Notes: generated by a model from the sequence alone, not told the origin. 64,000 bases of DNA from Thiodiazotropha sp040791665 (GCA_040791665.1 JBFNNX010000009.1:801418-865417), one strand, 5' to 3'; positions 53,411 through 62,298 are shown, counted from the first letter of the stretch. Program-made: numbers and translations.

Positions 53411-54763
53411 CTAGCGTAACAATCCCGCACCGCCGCCCTTCAGATTGGCCTTTTTCATCAGGCCATCGTATTGATGCGACATCATGTGCGCCTGTATCTG
53501 CGCCATGAAATCCATGACCACCACGACGATAATCAGCAATGACGTACCACCAAAATAAAAGGGTACGTTCCAACCCACGATCAGGAACTCGGGCAGCAGA
53601 CAGACCAGGGTAATGTAGATCGCACCCCAAAAGGTCAATTTACTCATCACGCCATCGATGTATTTGGCTGTTTGATCACCCGGACGGATTCCAGGAATAA
53701 ATGCACCTGACCGCTTCAGATTGTCGGCCGTCTCCCGTGAGTTGAAGACCAACGCGGTGTAGAAAAAGCAGAAAAAGATTATCGCCGCCGCGTATGCCAT
53801 TACATAAACCGGCTCACCAGGAGACAGTTTGGCAAAAATGTCCTGTATCCAGCGGGTACCCTCCGTATTACCGAACCACTGCCCGAGTGTTGCCGGAAAG
53901 AGGATGATACTGGATGCGAAGATCGGCGGAATTACACCAGCCATGTTCAACTTCAACGGTAGATGCGTGCTTTGTGCAGCAAGCATTCTCCTGCCCTGCT
54001 GACGCTTGGCATAATTGATTGTAATCCTGCGTTGTCCACGCTCGACAAAGACAACGAAAGCGGTTACGGCGATGGCCAATACAAAAAGGAACAGGATCGT
54101 CAGTGCGTTAAGCTCTCCGGTACGGGCAAGCTCCAGCGTTCCGCCGATAGCGGATGGCAGACCTGCAACGATACCGGCAAAGATGATCAGCGATATTCCG
54201 TTGCCGATGCCTCGCTCAGTGATCTGCTCACCCAGCCACATCAGAAACATGGTGCCTGTTACCAGCGATACGGCGGCGGTTACGACAAATCCCATACCTT
54301 GATGAATAACGATGGTTTCGCCACCCACGGTCTGACTCTGAAGTGCGATAGAGATACCCACCGCTTGGAATGTCGCCAAAACGACCGTACCGTAACGGGT
54401 ATATTGAGTAATCTTTCGACGCCCTGATTCTCCCTCTTTCTTCAGCTGCTCCAGGGATGGAATGACCGCTGACATCAACTGCATGATGATGGAAGCGGAG
54501 ATGTAGGGCATGATGCCAAGCGCAAACAGACTGGCGCGTTCCAAGGCACCACCGGAAAACATGTTAAACATATCCAGGATAGAGCCCTGGGCCTGTTCGA
54601 ACAGCGCCGCCAACGCAACCGGATTGACTCCCGGTACCGGTATGAATGTCCCGATGCGGAACACTAACAGAGCGCCAGCGACGAACAACAGCCGTTGACG
54701 GAGTTCCGTCAAGCGACCCATGCTGCCAAGCGCGCCCATCATCGGTGTTCCACGAGTAGCCAT
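53411..54763 (-). CDS. secY: Preprotein translocase subunit SecY
   Basis: 450 aa, ten transmembrane helices; conserved plug and loop motifs LRQRLLFVAGALLVFRIG and IPVPGVNP at the N-terminus and FAYFYTALVFNSRETADNLKR-type loop later (FFCFFYTALVFNSRETADNL). It forms the protein-conducting channel with SecE and SecG and is encoded in the spc operon two bases after rplO. Confidence 0.97.
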   Translation of the reverse strand: MATRGTPMMGALGSMGRLTELRQRLLFVAGALLVFRIGTFIPVPGVNPVALAALFEQAQGSILDMFNMFSGGALERASLFALGIMPYISASIIMQLMSAVIPSLEQLKKEGESGRRKITQYTRYGTVVLATFQAVGISIALQSQTVGGETIVIHQGMGFVVTAAVSLVTGTMFLMWLGEQITERGIGNGISLIIFAGIVAGLPSAIGGTLELARTGELNALTILFLFVLAIAVTAFVVFVERGQRRITINYAKRQQGRRMLAAQSTHLPLKLNMAGVIPPIFASSIILFPATLGQWFGNTEGTRWIQDIFAKLSPGEPVYVMAYAAAIIFFCFFYTALVFNSRETADNLKRSGAFIPGIRPGDQTAKYIDGVMSKLTFWGAIYITLVCLLPEFLIVGWNVPFYFGGTSLLIIVVVVMDFMAQIQAHMMSHQYDGLMKKANLKGGGAGLLR

Positions 54764-54765
54764 AT

Positions 54766-55197
54766 TTACTCGACCTTACCACCAGCCGCTTCGATTGCAG
54801 TCTTGGCACCTTTGGTCACGCCAATTCCCTTTACGGTAACGGCGCGATCGATATTCCCGGAAGCGAAAATCTTCGCTCTTTTTACGCTTCGAGTGACGAT
54901 ATTTGCCTTTTTCAGTGCATCCAGATCGACCACATCGCCATCAACTTTCGCCAACTCACCAAGGCGGACTTCAGCCATTGCCATAGAGACACGCGAGGTG
55001 AAACCAACCTTCGGCAGGCGTCTTTGGAGTGGCATCTGGCCACCTTCAAATCCAACTTTGTGATAGCCGCCAGAACGCGATTTCTGTCCTTTATGGCCAC
55101 GGCCACAAGTCTTACCCAGCCCACTGCCGATACCCCGCCCGACGCGTTTGCGGTCGGTCTTGCTGCCAGCGGCAGGTTGTAGTGTATTCAAGCGCAT
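54766..55197 (-). CDS. rplO: 50S ribosomal protein L15
   Basis: 143 aa from ATG MRLNTLQPAAGSK at 55197 (E. coli 144); an earlier in-frame start within rpmD is not used. GRGIGSGLGKTCGRGHKGQK is the conserved glycine-rich loop-forming stretch that threads into 23S rRNA. Placed between rpmD (1 base) and secY (2 bases). Confidence 0.98.
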   Translation of the reverse strand: MRLNTLQPAAGSKTDRKRVGRGIGSGLGKTCGRGHKGQKSRSGGYHKVGFEGGQMPLQRRLPKVGFTSRVSMAMAEVRLGELAKVDGDVVDLDALKKANIVTRSVKRAKIFASGNIDRAVTVKGIGVTKGAKTAIEAAGGKVE

Positions 55198-55198
55198 G

Positions 55199-55387
55199 TT
55201 AAGCCTCCACAACCTTGACCATATAGTTGACCTTGTTCACCATGCCGCGTGTCGCCGGAGTATCCTCCAATTCCACGACTTGGTGCATACGTCTTAATCC
55301 CAACCCTGCGACACAGGCTTTATGGCTTGCCAATCTGCCATTTGTACTGCGCACCAGAGTCACACGCATCATTTTCTTCTTAGCCAT
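55199..55387 (-). CDS. rpmD: 50S ribosomal protein L30
   Basis: 62 aa. MRVTLVRSTNGRLASHKACV and TPATRGMVNKVNYMVKV fit the short bacterial L30. Three bases separate it from rpsE. The leading MAKKKM is basic and may include an earlier start than E. coli, which begins MAKTIKIT. Confidence 0.97.
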   Translation of the reverse strand: MAKKKMMRVTLVRSTNGRLASHKACVAGLGLRRMHQVVELEDTPATRGMVNKVNYMVKVVEA

Positions 55388-55390
55388 GAC

Positions 55391-55897
55391 CTACCCCAGG
55401 ATATCCTCGACACTCTTGCCGCGTTTCAACGCTGCGGACTCGGCATCTGTCATCTCTTGCAAGCCGTTGATGGTCGCCCGAACAACATTCATTGGATTGT
55501 TCGTGCCGATACACTTTGCCAATACGTTCTGCACTCCCAGCACTTCAAAGACGGCGCGCATCGCACCACCTGCGATGATACCGGTACCGTCTGAGGCAGG
55601 TTGCATATGTACTTTGGCCGCACCATGCCTGCCTATAACCGGGTACTGCAAGGTCGAACCGTTGAGACGAACCGATACCATGTTCTTACGTGCAGTCTCC
55701 ATGGCCTTTTGAATTGCCACTGGAACCTCACGAGCCTTGCCGGTACCGAAACCAACTCGCCCCTTACCATCACCCACAACTGTCAGTGCGGAGAATCCGA
55801 ACTGCCGGCCACCTTTAACAACCTTTGCCACCCGGTTTACATTGACCAGCTTTTCAAGAAACTCGTCGCCCTCAGGCTTTGCATTGAAATTAGCCAT
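55391..55897 (-). CDS. rpsE: 30S ribosomal protein S5
   Basis: 168 aa. N-terminal double-stranded RNA-binding-like domain (EKLVNVNRVAKVVKGGRQFG, GKGRVGFGTGKAREVP) and C-terminal S5 domain (GTGIIAGGAMRAVFEVLGV). It guards decoding accuracy on the back of the small subunit. Spc operon, standard order between rplR and rpmD. Confidence 0.98.
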   Translation of the reverse strand: MANFNAKPEGDEFLEKLVNVNRVAKVVKGGRQFGFSALTVVGDGKGRVGFGTGKAREVPVAIQKAMETARKNMVSVRLNGSTLQYPVIGRHGAAKVHMQPASDGTGIIAGGAMRAVFEVLGVQNVLAKCIGTNNPMNVVRATINGLQEMTDAESAALKRGKSVEDILG

Positions 55898-55909
55898 AAT
55901 CCAGAACCT

Positions 55910-56266
55910 TTAAAATTGGAGACCGGCTTCACGTGCCGCTTCAGCAAGCGCCTTGACCCGCCCATGGTAACGAAAACCTGAGCGGTCGAAGGCCACACTC
56001 TCTACACCGGCGGACTTTGCCCGCTCAGCAATAAATTTACCGACGATCTTCGCCGCATCGACGTTGCCGCAGGCACCCTTGATCTCACCCCGAACCGATT
56101 TATCGAGTGTCGAGGCGCTCGCCAGTACGCTACCGCCCTCCGGGCTGATCACCTGAGCGTAGATATGTCGGGGCGTACGATGAATAGAGAGACGATACGC
56201 ACCAAGCTCCTGTATCTTTGCTCGAGTACGACGTCCACGACGTATGCGTGATATTTTCTTTTCCAT
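55910..56266 (-). CDS. rplR: 50S ribosomal protein L18
   Basis: 118 aa (E. coli 117). TPRHIYAQVISPEGG and ESVAFDRSGFRYHGRVKALA are the 5S rRNA-binding signatures. With L5 and L25 it ties 5S rRNA to the large subunit. Nine bases downstream of rplF. Confidence 0.98.
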   Translation of the reverse strand: MEKKISRIRRGRRTRAKIQELGAYRLSIHRTPRHIYAQVISPEGGSVLASASTLDKSVRGEIKGACGNVDAAKIVGKFIAERAKSAGVESVAFDRSGFRYHGRVKALAEAAREAGLQF

Positions 56267-56275
56267 CGTTCTACC

Positions 56276-56809
56276 CTATTTCTTCTTGGCTTCTTTACGC
56301 GCTACATATTCGTCTACATAACGTACGCCTTTGCCTTTATAAGGCTCCGGCGGACGGAAAGCGCGAATTTCCGCAGCCACCTGGCCGACACGCTGTTTGT
56401 TGCTTCCACTGACGACTATCTCAGTAGCCGAAGGGGTCGCAATACTGATACCCTCGGGAACCTGATAATCAACGGGATGCGAGAAACCCAGATTGAGGTT
56501 AAGTGATTTACCACCGGCTTGGGCACGGTAACCGACACCAACCAATTGCAGTTTCTTCTCAAATCCCTGACTCACACCGGTCACCATGTTATTGACCAGC
56601 GCCCGCATGGTGCCCGCCATGGCCCAGGATGCCTTATCCTCGCTCTTCGGCGTTACCTTGATGGAGCTATCCTCTTCGGAAACATCGATCGATGGGTGTA
56701 TCTCCATCGCCATTTCGCCCTTGGGTCCCTTGACACTGAGCGACTGTTCACTCTTTTTGACCGTAACACCGGATGGAAGTGTAATCGGACTCTTAGCTAC
56801 TCGTGACAT
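56276..56809 (-). CDS. rplF: 50S ribosomal protein L6
   Basis: 177 aa, equal to E. coli. Two alpha-beta repeats; the C-terminal EPYKGKGVRYVDEYVARKE is diagnostic. It binds near the sarcin-ricin loop and helps EF-Tu and EF-G. Twelve bases downstream of rpsH. Confidence 0.98.
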   Translation of the reverse strand: MSRVAKSPITLPSGVTVKKSEQSLSVKGPKGEMAMEIHPSIDVSEEDSSIKVTPKSEDKASWAMAGTMRALVNNMVTGVSQGFEKKLQLVGVGYRAQAGGKSLNLNLGFSHPVDYQVPEGISIATPSATEIVVSGSNKQRVGQVAAEIRAFRPPEPYKGKGVRYVDEYVARKEAKKK

Positions 56810-56821
56810 CTCATCCCCCCC

Positions 56822-57217
56822 TTACGCAATGTAGGCGATGACTTCACCACCCTGCCCCATATCTCGGGCAACACGGTCGGACATCACACCTTTTGAGGTT
56901 GAGATAATCGCCACACCCAAGCCGCCACGCACCTTGGGCAACTCATCCTTGCCCTTGTAGACACGCAGCCCGGGACGACTGACTCGCTTGATCAAATCGA
57001 TAACAGGTCGACCTTGGTAGTAACGAAGCTCTAAAACCAGGGTCGGTTTCTTGGATTCGCTGTTTATTGAGACTTCCTGAAGAAAACCCTCATTTTTCAG
57101 AAGGTTAGCGATCGAGAGCTTTAGCTTTGAGGAGGGCAGCTCTACAGTCGTCTTCTTGGCTGCCTGGCCATTACGGATGCGTGTAAGCATATCCGCGATG
57201 GGATCTGACATACTCAT
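56822..57217 (-). CDS. rpsH: 30S ribosomal protein S8
   Basis: 131 aa. SDPIADMLTRIRNGQAAKKT and LGVAIISTSKGVMSDRVAR are the family ends. S8 nucleates central-domain assembly of 16S rRNA and is the translational repressor of the spc operon in E. coli. It is preceded by an unusual 100-base gap holding a promoter and a terminator-like hairpin. Confidence 0.98.
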   Translation of the reverse strand: MSMSDPIADMLTRIRNGQAAKKTTVELPSSKLKLSIANLLKNEGFLQEVSINSESKKPTLVLELRYYQGRPVIDLIKRVSRPGLRVYKGKDELPKVRGGLGVAIISTSKGVMSDRVARDMGQGGEVIAYIA

Positions 57218-57263
57218 AATGAGCTCCTGTGGTCAGTCCGCCTTTGTGGCGCGATACCGAAAC

Positions 57264-57294
57264 ATAAAAAACAAACGGGCCAGTAGCTGACCCG
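57264..57294 (-). terminator. Terminator- or attenuator-like hairpin upstream of rpsH
   Basis: Minus-strand stem CGGGTCA / TGGCCCG (57294-57276; one G-U pair, 5-base loop) followed by TTTGTTTTTTAT. It lies a few bases after a predicted transcription start and 47 bases before rpsH, so it could attenuate transcription into the rest of the spc operon. Confidence 0.6.
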
Positions 57295-57308
57295 GGTAAA
57301 GGCGCAGA

Positions 57309-57337
57309 ATTATACGCTTACCAACTAGCTTTAACAA
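57309..57337 (-). promoter_or_regulatory. Candidate internal spc-operon promoter upstream of rpsH
   Basis: Minus strand: TTGTTA (57337-57332), 17-base spacer, perfect TATAAT (57314-57309), start near 57302. The -35 overlaps the end of rpsN. Confidence 0.6.
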
Positions 57338-57623
57338 GCCCCGGAACATCGCCGCGCATTGCGGCTTCGCGCAGCTTGTTTCTGCATAGCCCGAATTTGC
57401 GGTAGACACCGTGTGGCCGGCCTGTCACACGACAACGATTCTGCTTGCGGGACGGGCTCGCATCCCGCGGCAGCTTCTGCAGTTTCCGTGTCGCTTCTTC
57501 GATCTGCTCGAACGTGCTGTTAGGATTCTTGATCACCGCCTTCAGAGCACTACGCTTGGCAGCATATTGGGAGGCGACTCGGGCACGCTTGGTTTCGCGT
57601 GCGATCATGCTCTTTTTTGCCAT
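57318..57623 (-). CDS. rpsN: 30S ribosomal protein S14 (zinc-free type)
   Basis: 101 aa. RCRVTGRPHGVYRKFGLCRN keeps two Cys at the RCRxxGRP motif but not the second CxxC pair, so it is the long C-minus form used by most gammaproteobacteria. Head protein near the A site. Eight bases after rplE, but separated from rpsH by 100 bases. Confidence 0.97.
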   Translation of the reverse strand: MAKKSMIARETKRARVASQYAAKRSALKAVIKNPNSTFEQIEEATRKLQKLPRDASPSRKQNRCRVTGRPHGVYRKFGLCRNKLREAAMRGDVPGLVKASW

Positions 57624-57631
57624 ATCTGGAC

Positions 57632-58171
57632 TCAGTTCTTAAAAGGAAATTTGAAGGCTTCCAGCAACGCACGACCCTCTTCATCGGTCTTGGCCGTGGT
57701 GGTAATGGTGATATCCAAGCCACGGATTGCGTCGATCTTGTCGTAATCGATCTCTGGAAACATGATTTGTTCTTTGACGCCCATGGAGTAATTGCCACGA
57801 CCATCGAAAGACTTGCCATTCAAGCCTCGGAAATCCCGAATTCGGGGTATCGCGATGTTGATCAGGCGATCGAGGAATTCATACATCCGCTCGCGACGCA
57901 GAGTCACTTTACAACCGATCGGCCATCCTTCACGCACTTTGAAACCGGCGATTGATTTGCGGGCATGGGTAATGATTGCTTTTTGGCCGGCAATCTTTTC
58001 CATATCGGCGACAGCATTTTCCAGGACTTTTTTATCGCCAATCGCTTCACCGACACCCATGTTAAGAGTGATCTTGGTGATCCTGGGAACCTGCATGATG
58101 CTGCCGAACTGAAACTTGTCCATCAGCTCCTGGACAATGGTTTCACTATATTGTTGCTGTAATCTTGCCAT
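57632..58171 (-). CDS. rplE: 50S ribosomal protein L5
   Basis: 179 aa, as in E. coli. NPMQVPRITKITLNMGVGEA-type opening (IMQVPRITKITLNMGVGEA) and GLDITITTTAKTDEEGRALL at the end. It binds 5S rRNA and the P-site tRNA. Between rplX and rpsN. Confidence 0.98.
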   Translation of the reverse strand: MARLQQQYSETIVQELMDKFQFGSIMQVPRITKITLNMGVGEAIGDKKVLENAVADMEKIAGQKAIITHARKSIAGFKVREGWPIGCKVTLRRERMYEFLDRLINIAIPRIRDFRGLNGKSFDGRGNYSMGVKEQIMFPEIDYDKIDAIRGLDITITTTAKTDEEGRALLEAFKFPFKN

Positions 58172-58184
58172 GTCTGATCACGCC

Positions 58185-58505
58185 TCAGATGTCGACGACT
58201 TCTTGATTCGATTTGAAGATTCGAACCTTCTTGCCATCTTCAAGAATTTTAAAGCCGACCCGGTCACCTTTGTCGGTTGCCGGATTGTAGAGGGCCACAT
58301 TTGAAATATGCAAAGGCATCTCTTTATCAAGTATGCCTCCGGGCTCTCCACGATTTGGATTGGGCTTGGTGTGCTTCTTCGCCATATTGACGTTTTCAAC
58401 AACCAACCGGTCATCCTGCAGCATTCTGACTACAGTACCGCGTTTGCCTTTGTCCTTTCCACTGATGACGATTACCTCGTCGCCCTTTTTAATCTTGTTT
58501 GCCAT
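58185..58505 (-). CDS. rplX: 50S ribosomal protein L24
   Basis: 106 aa. KOW motif KGDEVIVISGKDKGKRGTV at the N-terminus, then VENVNMAKKHTKPNPNRGE. An assembly initiator near the exit tunnel. Thirteen bases upstream of rplE. Confidence 0.98.
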   Translation of the reverse strand: MANKIKKGDEVIVISGKDKGKRGTVVRMLQDDRLVVENVNMAKKHTKPNPNRGEPGGILDKEMPLHISNVALYNPATDKGDRVGFKILEDGKKVRIFKSNQEVVDI

Positions 58506-58515
58506 TGATGCCGCC

Positions 58516-58884
58516 TCACAAAACTTCAGGTGCGAGCGAAATGATCTTCATAAATCGCTCACTCCTCAATTCACGGGTCACGGGACCAAAGATACGCGTA
58601 CCTATGGGCTGAAGTGCATTATTCAATAGCACAGCAGCGTTGGTGTCGAAGCGGATCACTGATCCATCCGGACGACGAACGCCCTTTTTGGTTCTGACTA
58701 CAACGGCATTGTAGACATCGCCTTTTTTCACCTTGCCTCTAGGTATGGCATCTTTGACACTGACTTTTACGATATCTCCGATCCCTGCATAGCGGCGATG
58801 AGAACCACCCAGCACCTTTATGCACTGAACCTGCTTTGCGCCGCTGTTGTCAGCAACACTGAGGTTGGTCTGCATCTGAATCAT
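58516..58884 (-). CDS. rplN: 50S ribosomal protein L14
   Basis: 122 aa (E. coli 123). MIQMQTNLSVADNSGAKQVQ is diagnostic. It lies at the subunit interface next to L19. First gene of the E. coli spc operon; here 54 bases separate it from rpsQ, without a clear promoter by eye. Confidence 0.98.
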   Translation of the reverse strand: MIQMQTNLSVADNSGAKQVQCIKVLGGSHRRYAGIGDIVKVSVKDAIPRGKVKKGDVYNAVVVRTKKGVRRPDGSVIRFDTNAAVLLNNALQPIGTRIFGPVTRELRSERFMKIISLAPEVL

Positions 58885-58938
58885 GGTATTGCCCTAATTC
58901 CAAATAGTTTCGAATGGACGCACTCTGAGATTAGAGTC

Positions 58939-59199
58939 TCAGCTGGCACGCTCCAGCACTTTAACCAAACGCCAGGTTTTGGTTTTCGACAGTGGACGAC
59001 ACTGTTCCACCATCACGGTATCGCCTTTCTGGCACTCATTCGCTTCGTCATGCGCGTGCACCTTTGTCGAACGGCGCATGAATTTTCCATAAACCGGATG
59101 TTTTACACGGCGTTCGACGGATACAGTAATCGATTTATCCATCGCGCTGCTGATAACCTGACCAACCAGCGTCCGGTTCGTTGCCTGCTGTTCACTCAT
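58939..59199 (-). CDS. rpsQ: 30S ribosomal protein S17
   Basis: 86 aa. GQVISSAMDKSITVSVERRV and GDTVMVEQCRPLSKTKTWRL are family motifs. Early 16S binder. The start overlaps the rpmC stop (ATGA). In E. coli this is the end of the S10 operon. Confidence 0.98.
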   Translation of the reverse strand: MSEQQATNRTLVGQVISSAMDKSITVSVERRVKHPVYGKFMRRSTKVHAHDEANECQKGDTVMVEQCRPLSKTKTWRLVKVLERAS

Positions 59200-59396
59200 G
59201 ATGCATTACCCGACTTCTGTTCGTTCATAAGAGTTTTTACACGTGCTATATCCTTGCGAACTTCCCTCATGCGCGACGGCTTGGCCAACTGACCGGTGCC
59301 CCGTTGCATACGCAGGTTAAACTGCTCCTTCAGAAGCTCATCGAGCACAGTCGTCAGCTCTTGTTGGGACTTGTCTCTTAACTCTGTTGCTTTCAT
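59196..59396 (-). CDS. rpmC: 50S ribosomal protein L29
   Basis: 66 aa, two long helices; MKATELRDKSQQELTTVLDE and LRMQRGTGQL fit L29. It sits by the tunnel exit where chaperones dock. It shares one base with rplP (TAATG) and overlaps rpsQ by four. Confidence 0.98.
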   Translation of the reverse strand: MKATELRDKSQQELTTVLDELLKEQFNLRMQRGTGQLAKPSRMREVRKDIARVKTLMNEQKSGNAS

Positions 59397-59809
59397 TACA
59401 TTACCGTCCGCTTCACGAATGTGGTCGAAACAGGCAACTTGGCAGAAGCAAGCGCGAATGCTTCTCTGGCCAGCTCTTCGGAGATACCTTCGATCTCATA
59501 GAGCATGCGGCCAGGCTGAATCTGGGCAACCCAGTATTCAACGTTGCCTTTACCTTTACCTTGGCGAACTTCCAGAGGCTTCTTAGTGATCGGCTTGTCC
59601 GGGAAGATTCGGATCCAGATTTTACCGCCACGCTTTACATGTCTGGTAATAGCACGACGAGCGGCCTCAATCTGTCTTGCGGTAATACGACCCCTCCCGG
59701 TTGATTTAAGGCCATATTCACCAAATGAGACGTCGCTGCCCTTGATGGCCAATCCACGATTGCGCCCTTTATGCTGTTTGCGAAATTTTGTCCGTTTAGG
59801 TTGTAACAT
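59396..59809 (-). CDS. rplP: 50S ribosomal protein L16
   Basis: 137 aa. MLQPKRTKFRKQHKGRNRGL and RRAITRHVKRGGKIWIRIFP are diagnostic. L16 supports the A-site tRNA arm; the Arg of the hydroxylated loop (near residue 81) is conserved. Three bases after rpsC. Confidence 0.98.
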   Translation of the reverse strand: MLQPKRTKFRKQHKGRNRGLAIKGSDVSFGEYGLKSTGRGRITARQIEAARRAITRHVKRGGKIWIRIFPDKPITKKPLEVRQGKGKGNVEYWVAQIQPGRMLYEIEGISEELAREAFALASAKLPVSTTFVKRTVM

Positions 59810-59812
59810 CGC

Positions 59813-60496
59813 TTACGACCTCTTACCCGACGAGGTAGTTTTTGTTTCTACTTCAACTTCCTCATTATCACCGTAGACTTCGCCCTTGAAGACCCATACC
59901 TTGACACCGATGATACCGTAGGTCGTATTCGCTTCAGCAAAGCCGTAATCAATATCGGCACGCAGTGTATGCAATGGTACACGCCCTTCCCGATACCATT
60001 CGGAACGTGCTATTTCAGCACCATTGAGTCGACCACTGATATTGACTTTGATACCCTCGGCACCGAGACGCATGGCATTCTGCACAGCACGTTTCATTGC
60101 GCGCCTGAACATGACGCGCCTTTCCAACTGCTGGGCAATACTCTCGCCGACCAACTGAGCGTCAAGCTCCGGCTTACGGATCTCCTCAATGCTCATGTGT
60201 ACGGGAATACCCATCATGCCGGATACTTCGGATCTCAAGGCATCGATGTCCTCGCCCTTCTTGCCGATCACCAGCCCAGGCCGCGCCGTATGGACAGTAA
60301 TATGCGCATTGTTCGCCGGACGATCTATCTGTATTCGACTGACAGATGCCTGCGATAGCTTCTTTTTCAGAAAATCTCTGACTTCGAGATCATTGTTCAA
60401 CAGATCCGCGTAGTGCTTGGAATTCGCGTACCACTTGGAAGTCCAGTCTTTTACAATGCCAAGACGTATCCCGGTTGGATGTACTTTTTGACCCAT
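59813..60496 (-). CDS. rpsC: 30S ribosomal protein S3
   Basis: 227 aa. MGQKVHPTGIRLGIVKDWTS and the KH-type stretch GLVIGKKGEDIDALRSEVSG are typical. It forms part of the mRNA entry helicase. Between rplV (18 bases) and rplP (3 bases). Acidic-basic tail slightly differs from E. coli (233 aa). Confidence 0.98.
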   Translation of the reverse strand: MGQKVHPTGIRLGIVKDWTSKWYANSKHYADLLNNDLEVRDFLKKKLSQASVSRIQIDRPANNAHITVHTARPGLVIGKKGEDIDALRSEVSGMMGIPVHMSIEEIRKPELDAQLVGESIAQQLERRVMFRRAMKRAVQNAMRLGAEGIKVNISGRLNGAEIARSEWYREGRVPLHTLRADIDYGFAEANTTYGIIGVKVWVFKGEVYGDNEEVEVETKTTSSGKRS

Positions 60497-60514
60497 TTCG
60501 GCCTCTCTTGCCTG

Positions 60515-60847
60515 TTACTTTTCCGCCACAGTCACATTGATGTGACTTGTGCGTTTGAGAATCCTGGTTGCACGTCCTTTGGCACGTGCGCGAATACGCT
60601 TCATGGTCGGCCCCTCATCGACACTGACGGCCGCCACCTTCAATTCATCGATGTCCGCACCATCATTGTGCTCCGCATTGGCAATGGCCGACTCAAGCAC
60701 CTTTTTTACCAACCCGGCACCCTTTTTCTTACTGAACGACAGTAGATCCAGGGCCTGCTCCACGGGAAGACCACGAATCTGATCGGCGATCAGCCGTCCC
60801 TTCTGGGCTGAGATCCGGGCATGACGCAATTTAGCTGTAGTCTGCAT
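60515..60847 (-). CDS. rplV: 50S ribosomal protein L22
   Basis: 110 aa from ATG at 60847 (GAGGAA upstream; a GTG two codons before is open), equal to E. coli. RHARISAQKGRLIADQIRGL and MKRIRARAKGRATRILKRTS, the latter forming the hairpin that lines the exit tunnel. Eleven bases after rpsS. Confidence 0.97.
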   Translation of the reverse strand: MQTTAKLRHARISAQKGRLIADQIRGLPVEQALDLLSFSKKKGAGLVKKVLESAIANAEHNDGADIDELKVAAVSVDEGPTMKRIRARAKGRATRILKRTSHINVTVAEK

Positions 60848-60858
60848 CGTCACTTCCT

Positions 60859-61131
60859 CTACTTGGACTTCTTATCAGCGGCGTGGCCACGATAAGTGCG
60901 GGTCAGCGCAAACTCACCCAACTTGTGCCCGACCATGTTCTCGGATATCAAGACCGGAACATGCTGCTTGCCGTTGTGCACAGCGATCGTCAGTCCCACC
61001 ATCTCTGGCACGACAATAGATCTGCGTGACCAGGTCTTGATAGGACGCTTGTTGTTCTGGGCTACCGCCTCATCCACCTTCTTCATCAGATGGTGGTCAA
61101 TGAATGGGCCTTTTCTGATTGAACGTGGCAC
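60859..61131 (-). CDS. rpsS: 30S ribosomal protein S19
   Basis: 90 aa. MPRSIRKGPFIDHHLMKKVD and TWSRRSIVVPEMVGLTIAVH are diagnostic. Head protein bound with S13. Nineteen bases after rplB. Confidence 0.98.
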   Translation of the reverse strand: MPRSIRKGPFIDHHLMKKVDEAVAQNNKRPIKTWSRRSIVVPEMVGLTIAVHNGKQHVPVLISENMVGHKLGEFALTRTYRGHAADKKSK

Positions 61132-61150
61132 GACTCTAACCCCTAATCAA

Positions 61151-61978
61151 TTATTTACGGTTTCTACGGCGCACAATCATCTTGTTTGTGCGTTTGTTGG
61201 TACGTGTTTTGTACCCTTTGGTCGGTACACCCCAAGGCGATACCGGATGACGACCGCCCGAGGTACGACCCTCACCACCACCATGCGGATGGTCTACCGG
61301 GTTCATGGCAACACCACGTACTGTCGGACGCACACCCTTCCAGCGTTTGGCCCCGGCCTTGCCCAGTGAACGCAGCGTGTGCTCTGAGTTTGAAACCTCT
61401 CCAATCACGGCTCTGCAGTCAGCAGGGACCTTACGCATCTCACCTGAGCGCAGCCGCAAGGTGGCGTACTCGCCCTCCCGCGCTACCAACTGCACCGACG
61501 CACCTGCGGAGCGTGCAAGCTGGGCACCCTTGCCGGGTTTCATCTCGATGCAATGCACCACGGAGCCAAGCGGCATGTTTCTCAATGGCAGACAGTTACC
61601 TACCTTGATCGCCACACCCGAACCTGACTCCACCTGATCGCCGACATGCAGATTGCTGGGCGCAATGATATAGGCGCGTTCCCCGTCCGCATAGCGGATC
61701 AGCGCGATATGCGCTGTCCTGTTCGGATCGTATTCAAGACGCTCGACCGTTGCAGGAACACCTTCCTTATTGCGTTTGAAATCGATGATCCGATAACGCT
61801 GCTTGTGCCCACCGCCGCGATGACGCGTAGTGATGCGACCGTTATTGTTGCGACCGCCACTTTTACTCTTCTTTGCCACCAACGGACCATAGGGCGCACC
61901 CTTATGGAGCTCTTGATTGACAACCTTGACCACAAATCTGCGGCCTGCGGAGGTCGGTTTTGATTTAACGACTGCCAT
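61151..61978 (-). CDS. rplB: 50S ribosomal protein L2
   Basis: 275 aa (E. coli 273). GRNNNGRITTRHRGGGHKQR and the C-terminal GVAMNPVDHPHGGGEGRTSG, with the conserved His needed for peptidyl transfer-centre assembly. Between rplW (23 bases) and rpsS. Confidence 0.98.
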   Translation of the reverse strand: MAVVKSKPTSAGRRFVVKVVNQELHKGAPYGPLVAKKSKSGGRNNNGRITTRHRGGGHKQRYRIIDFKRNKEGVPATVERLEYDPNRTAHIALIRYADGERAYIIAPSNLHVGDQVESGSGVAIKVGNCLPLRNMPLGSVVHCIEMKPGKGAQLARSAGASVQLVAREGEYATLRLRSGEMRKVPADCRAVIGEVSNSEHTLRSLGKAGAKRWKGVRPTVRGVAMNPVDHPHGGGEGRTSGGRHPVSPWGVPTKGYKTRTNKRTNKMIVRRRNRK

Positions 61979-62001
61979 AATCCAAATCCTGTCTTATTTG
62001 C

Positions 62002-62298
62002 TCACGCACCGGCCGCGAAATCGATATCGTTGCCGGGTTTGAGACGAACATATGCCTTTTTCCAGTCAGAACGTCTGCCGTTGATTTGTCCAAAGCGCTT
62101 CGTTTTGCCTTTGCAATTCACAACCTGTACCCGCTCGACCTCGACCTCGAACAGCTTTTCAACCGCCTTTGCGATCTCCCGCTTGGTCGCATCGGTAGCA
62201 ACGCGAAAGGTGTATTGCTGGTTGGCATCTGCAACCACGCTGCTCTTCTCAGATACCACAGGACTCAGAAGAACCTTCATGAGACGCTCGTTGTTCAT
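62002..62298 (-). CDS. rplW: 50S ribosomal protein L23
   Basis: 98 aa. VLLSPVVSEKSSVVADANQQ and the loop KTKRFGQINGRRSDWKKAYV, the tunnel-exit docking site for trigger factor and SRP. The start overlaps the rplD stop (ATGA). Confidence 0.98.
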   Translation of the reverse strand: MNNERLMKVLLSPVVSEKSSVVADANQQYTFRVATDATKREIAKAVEKLFEVEVERVQVVNCKGKTKRFGQINGRRSDWKKAYVRLKPGNDIDFAAGA

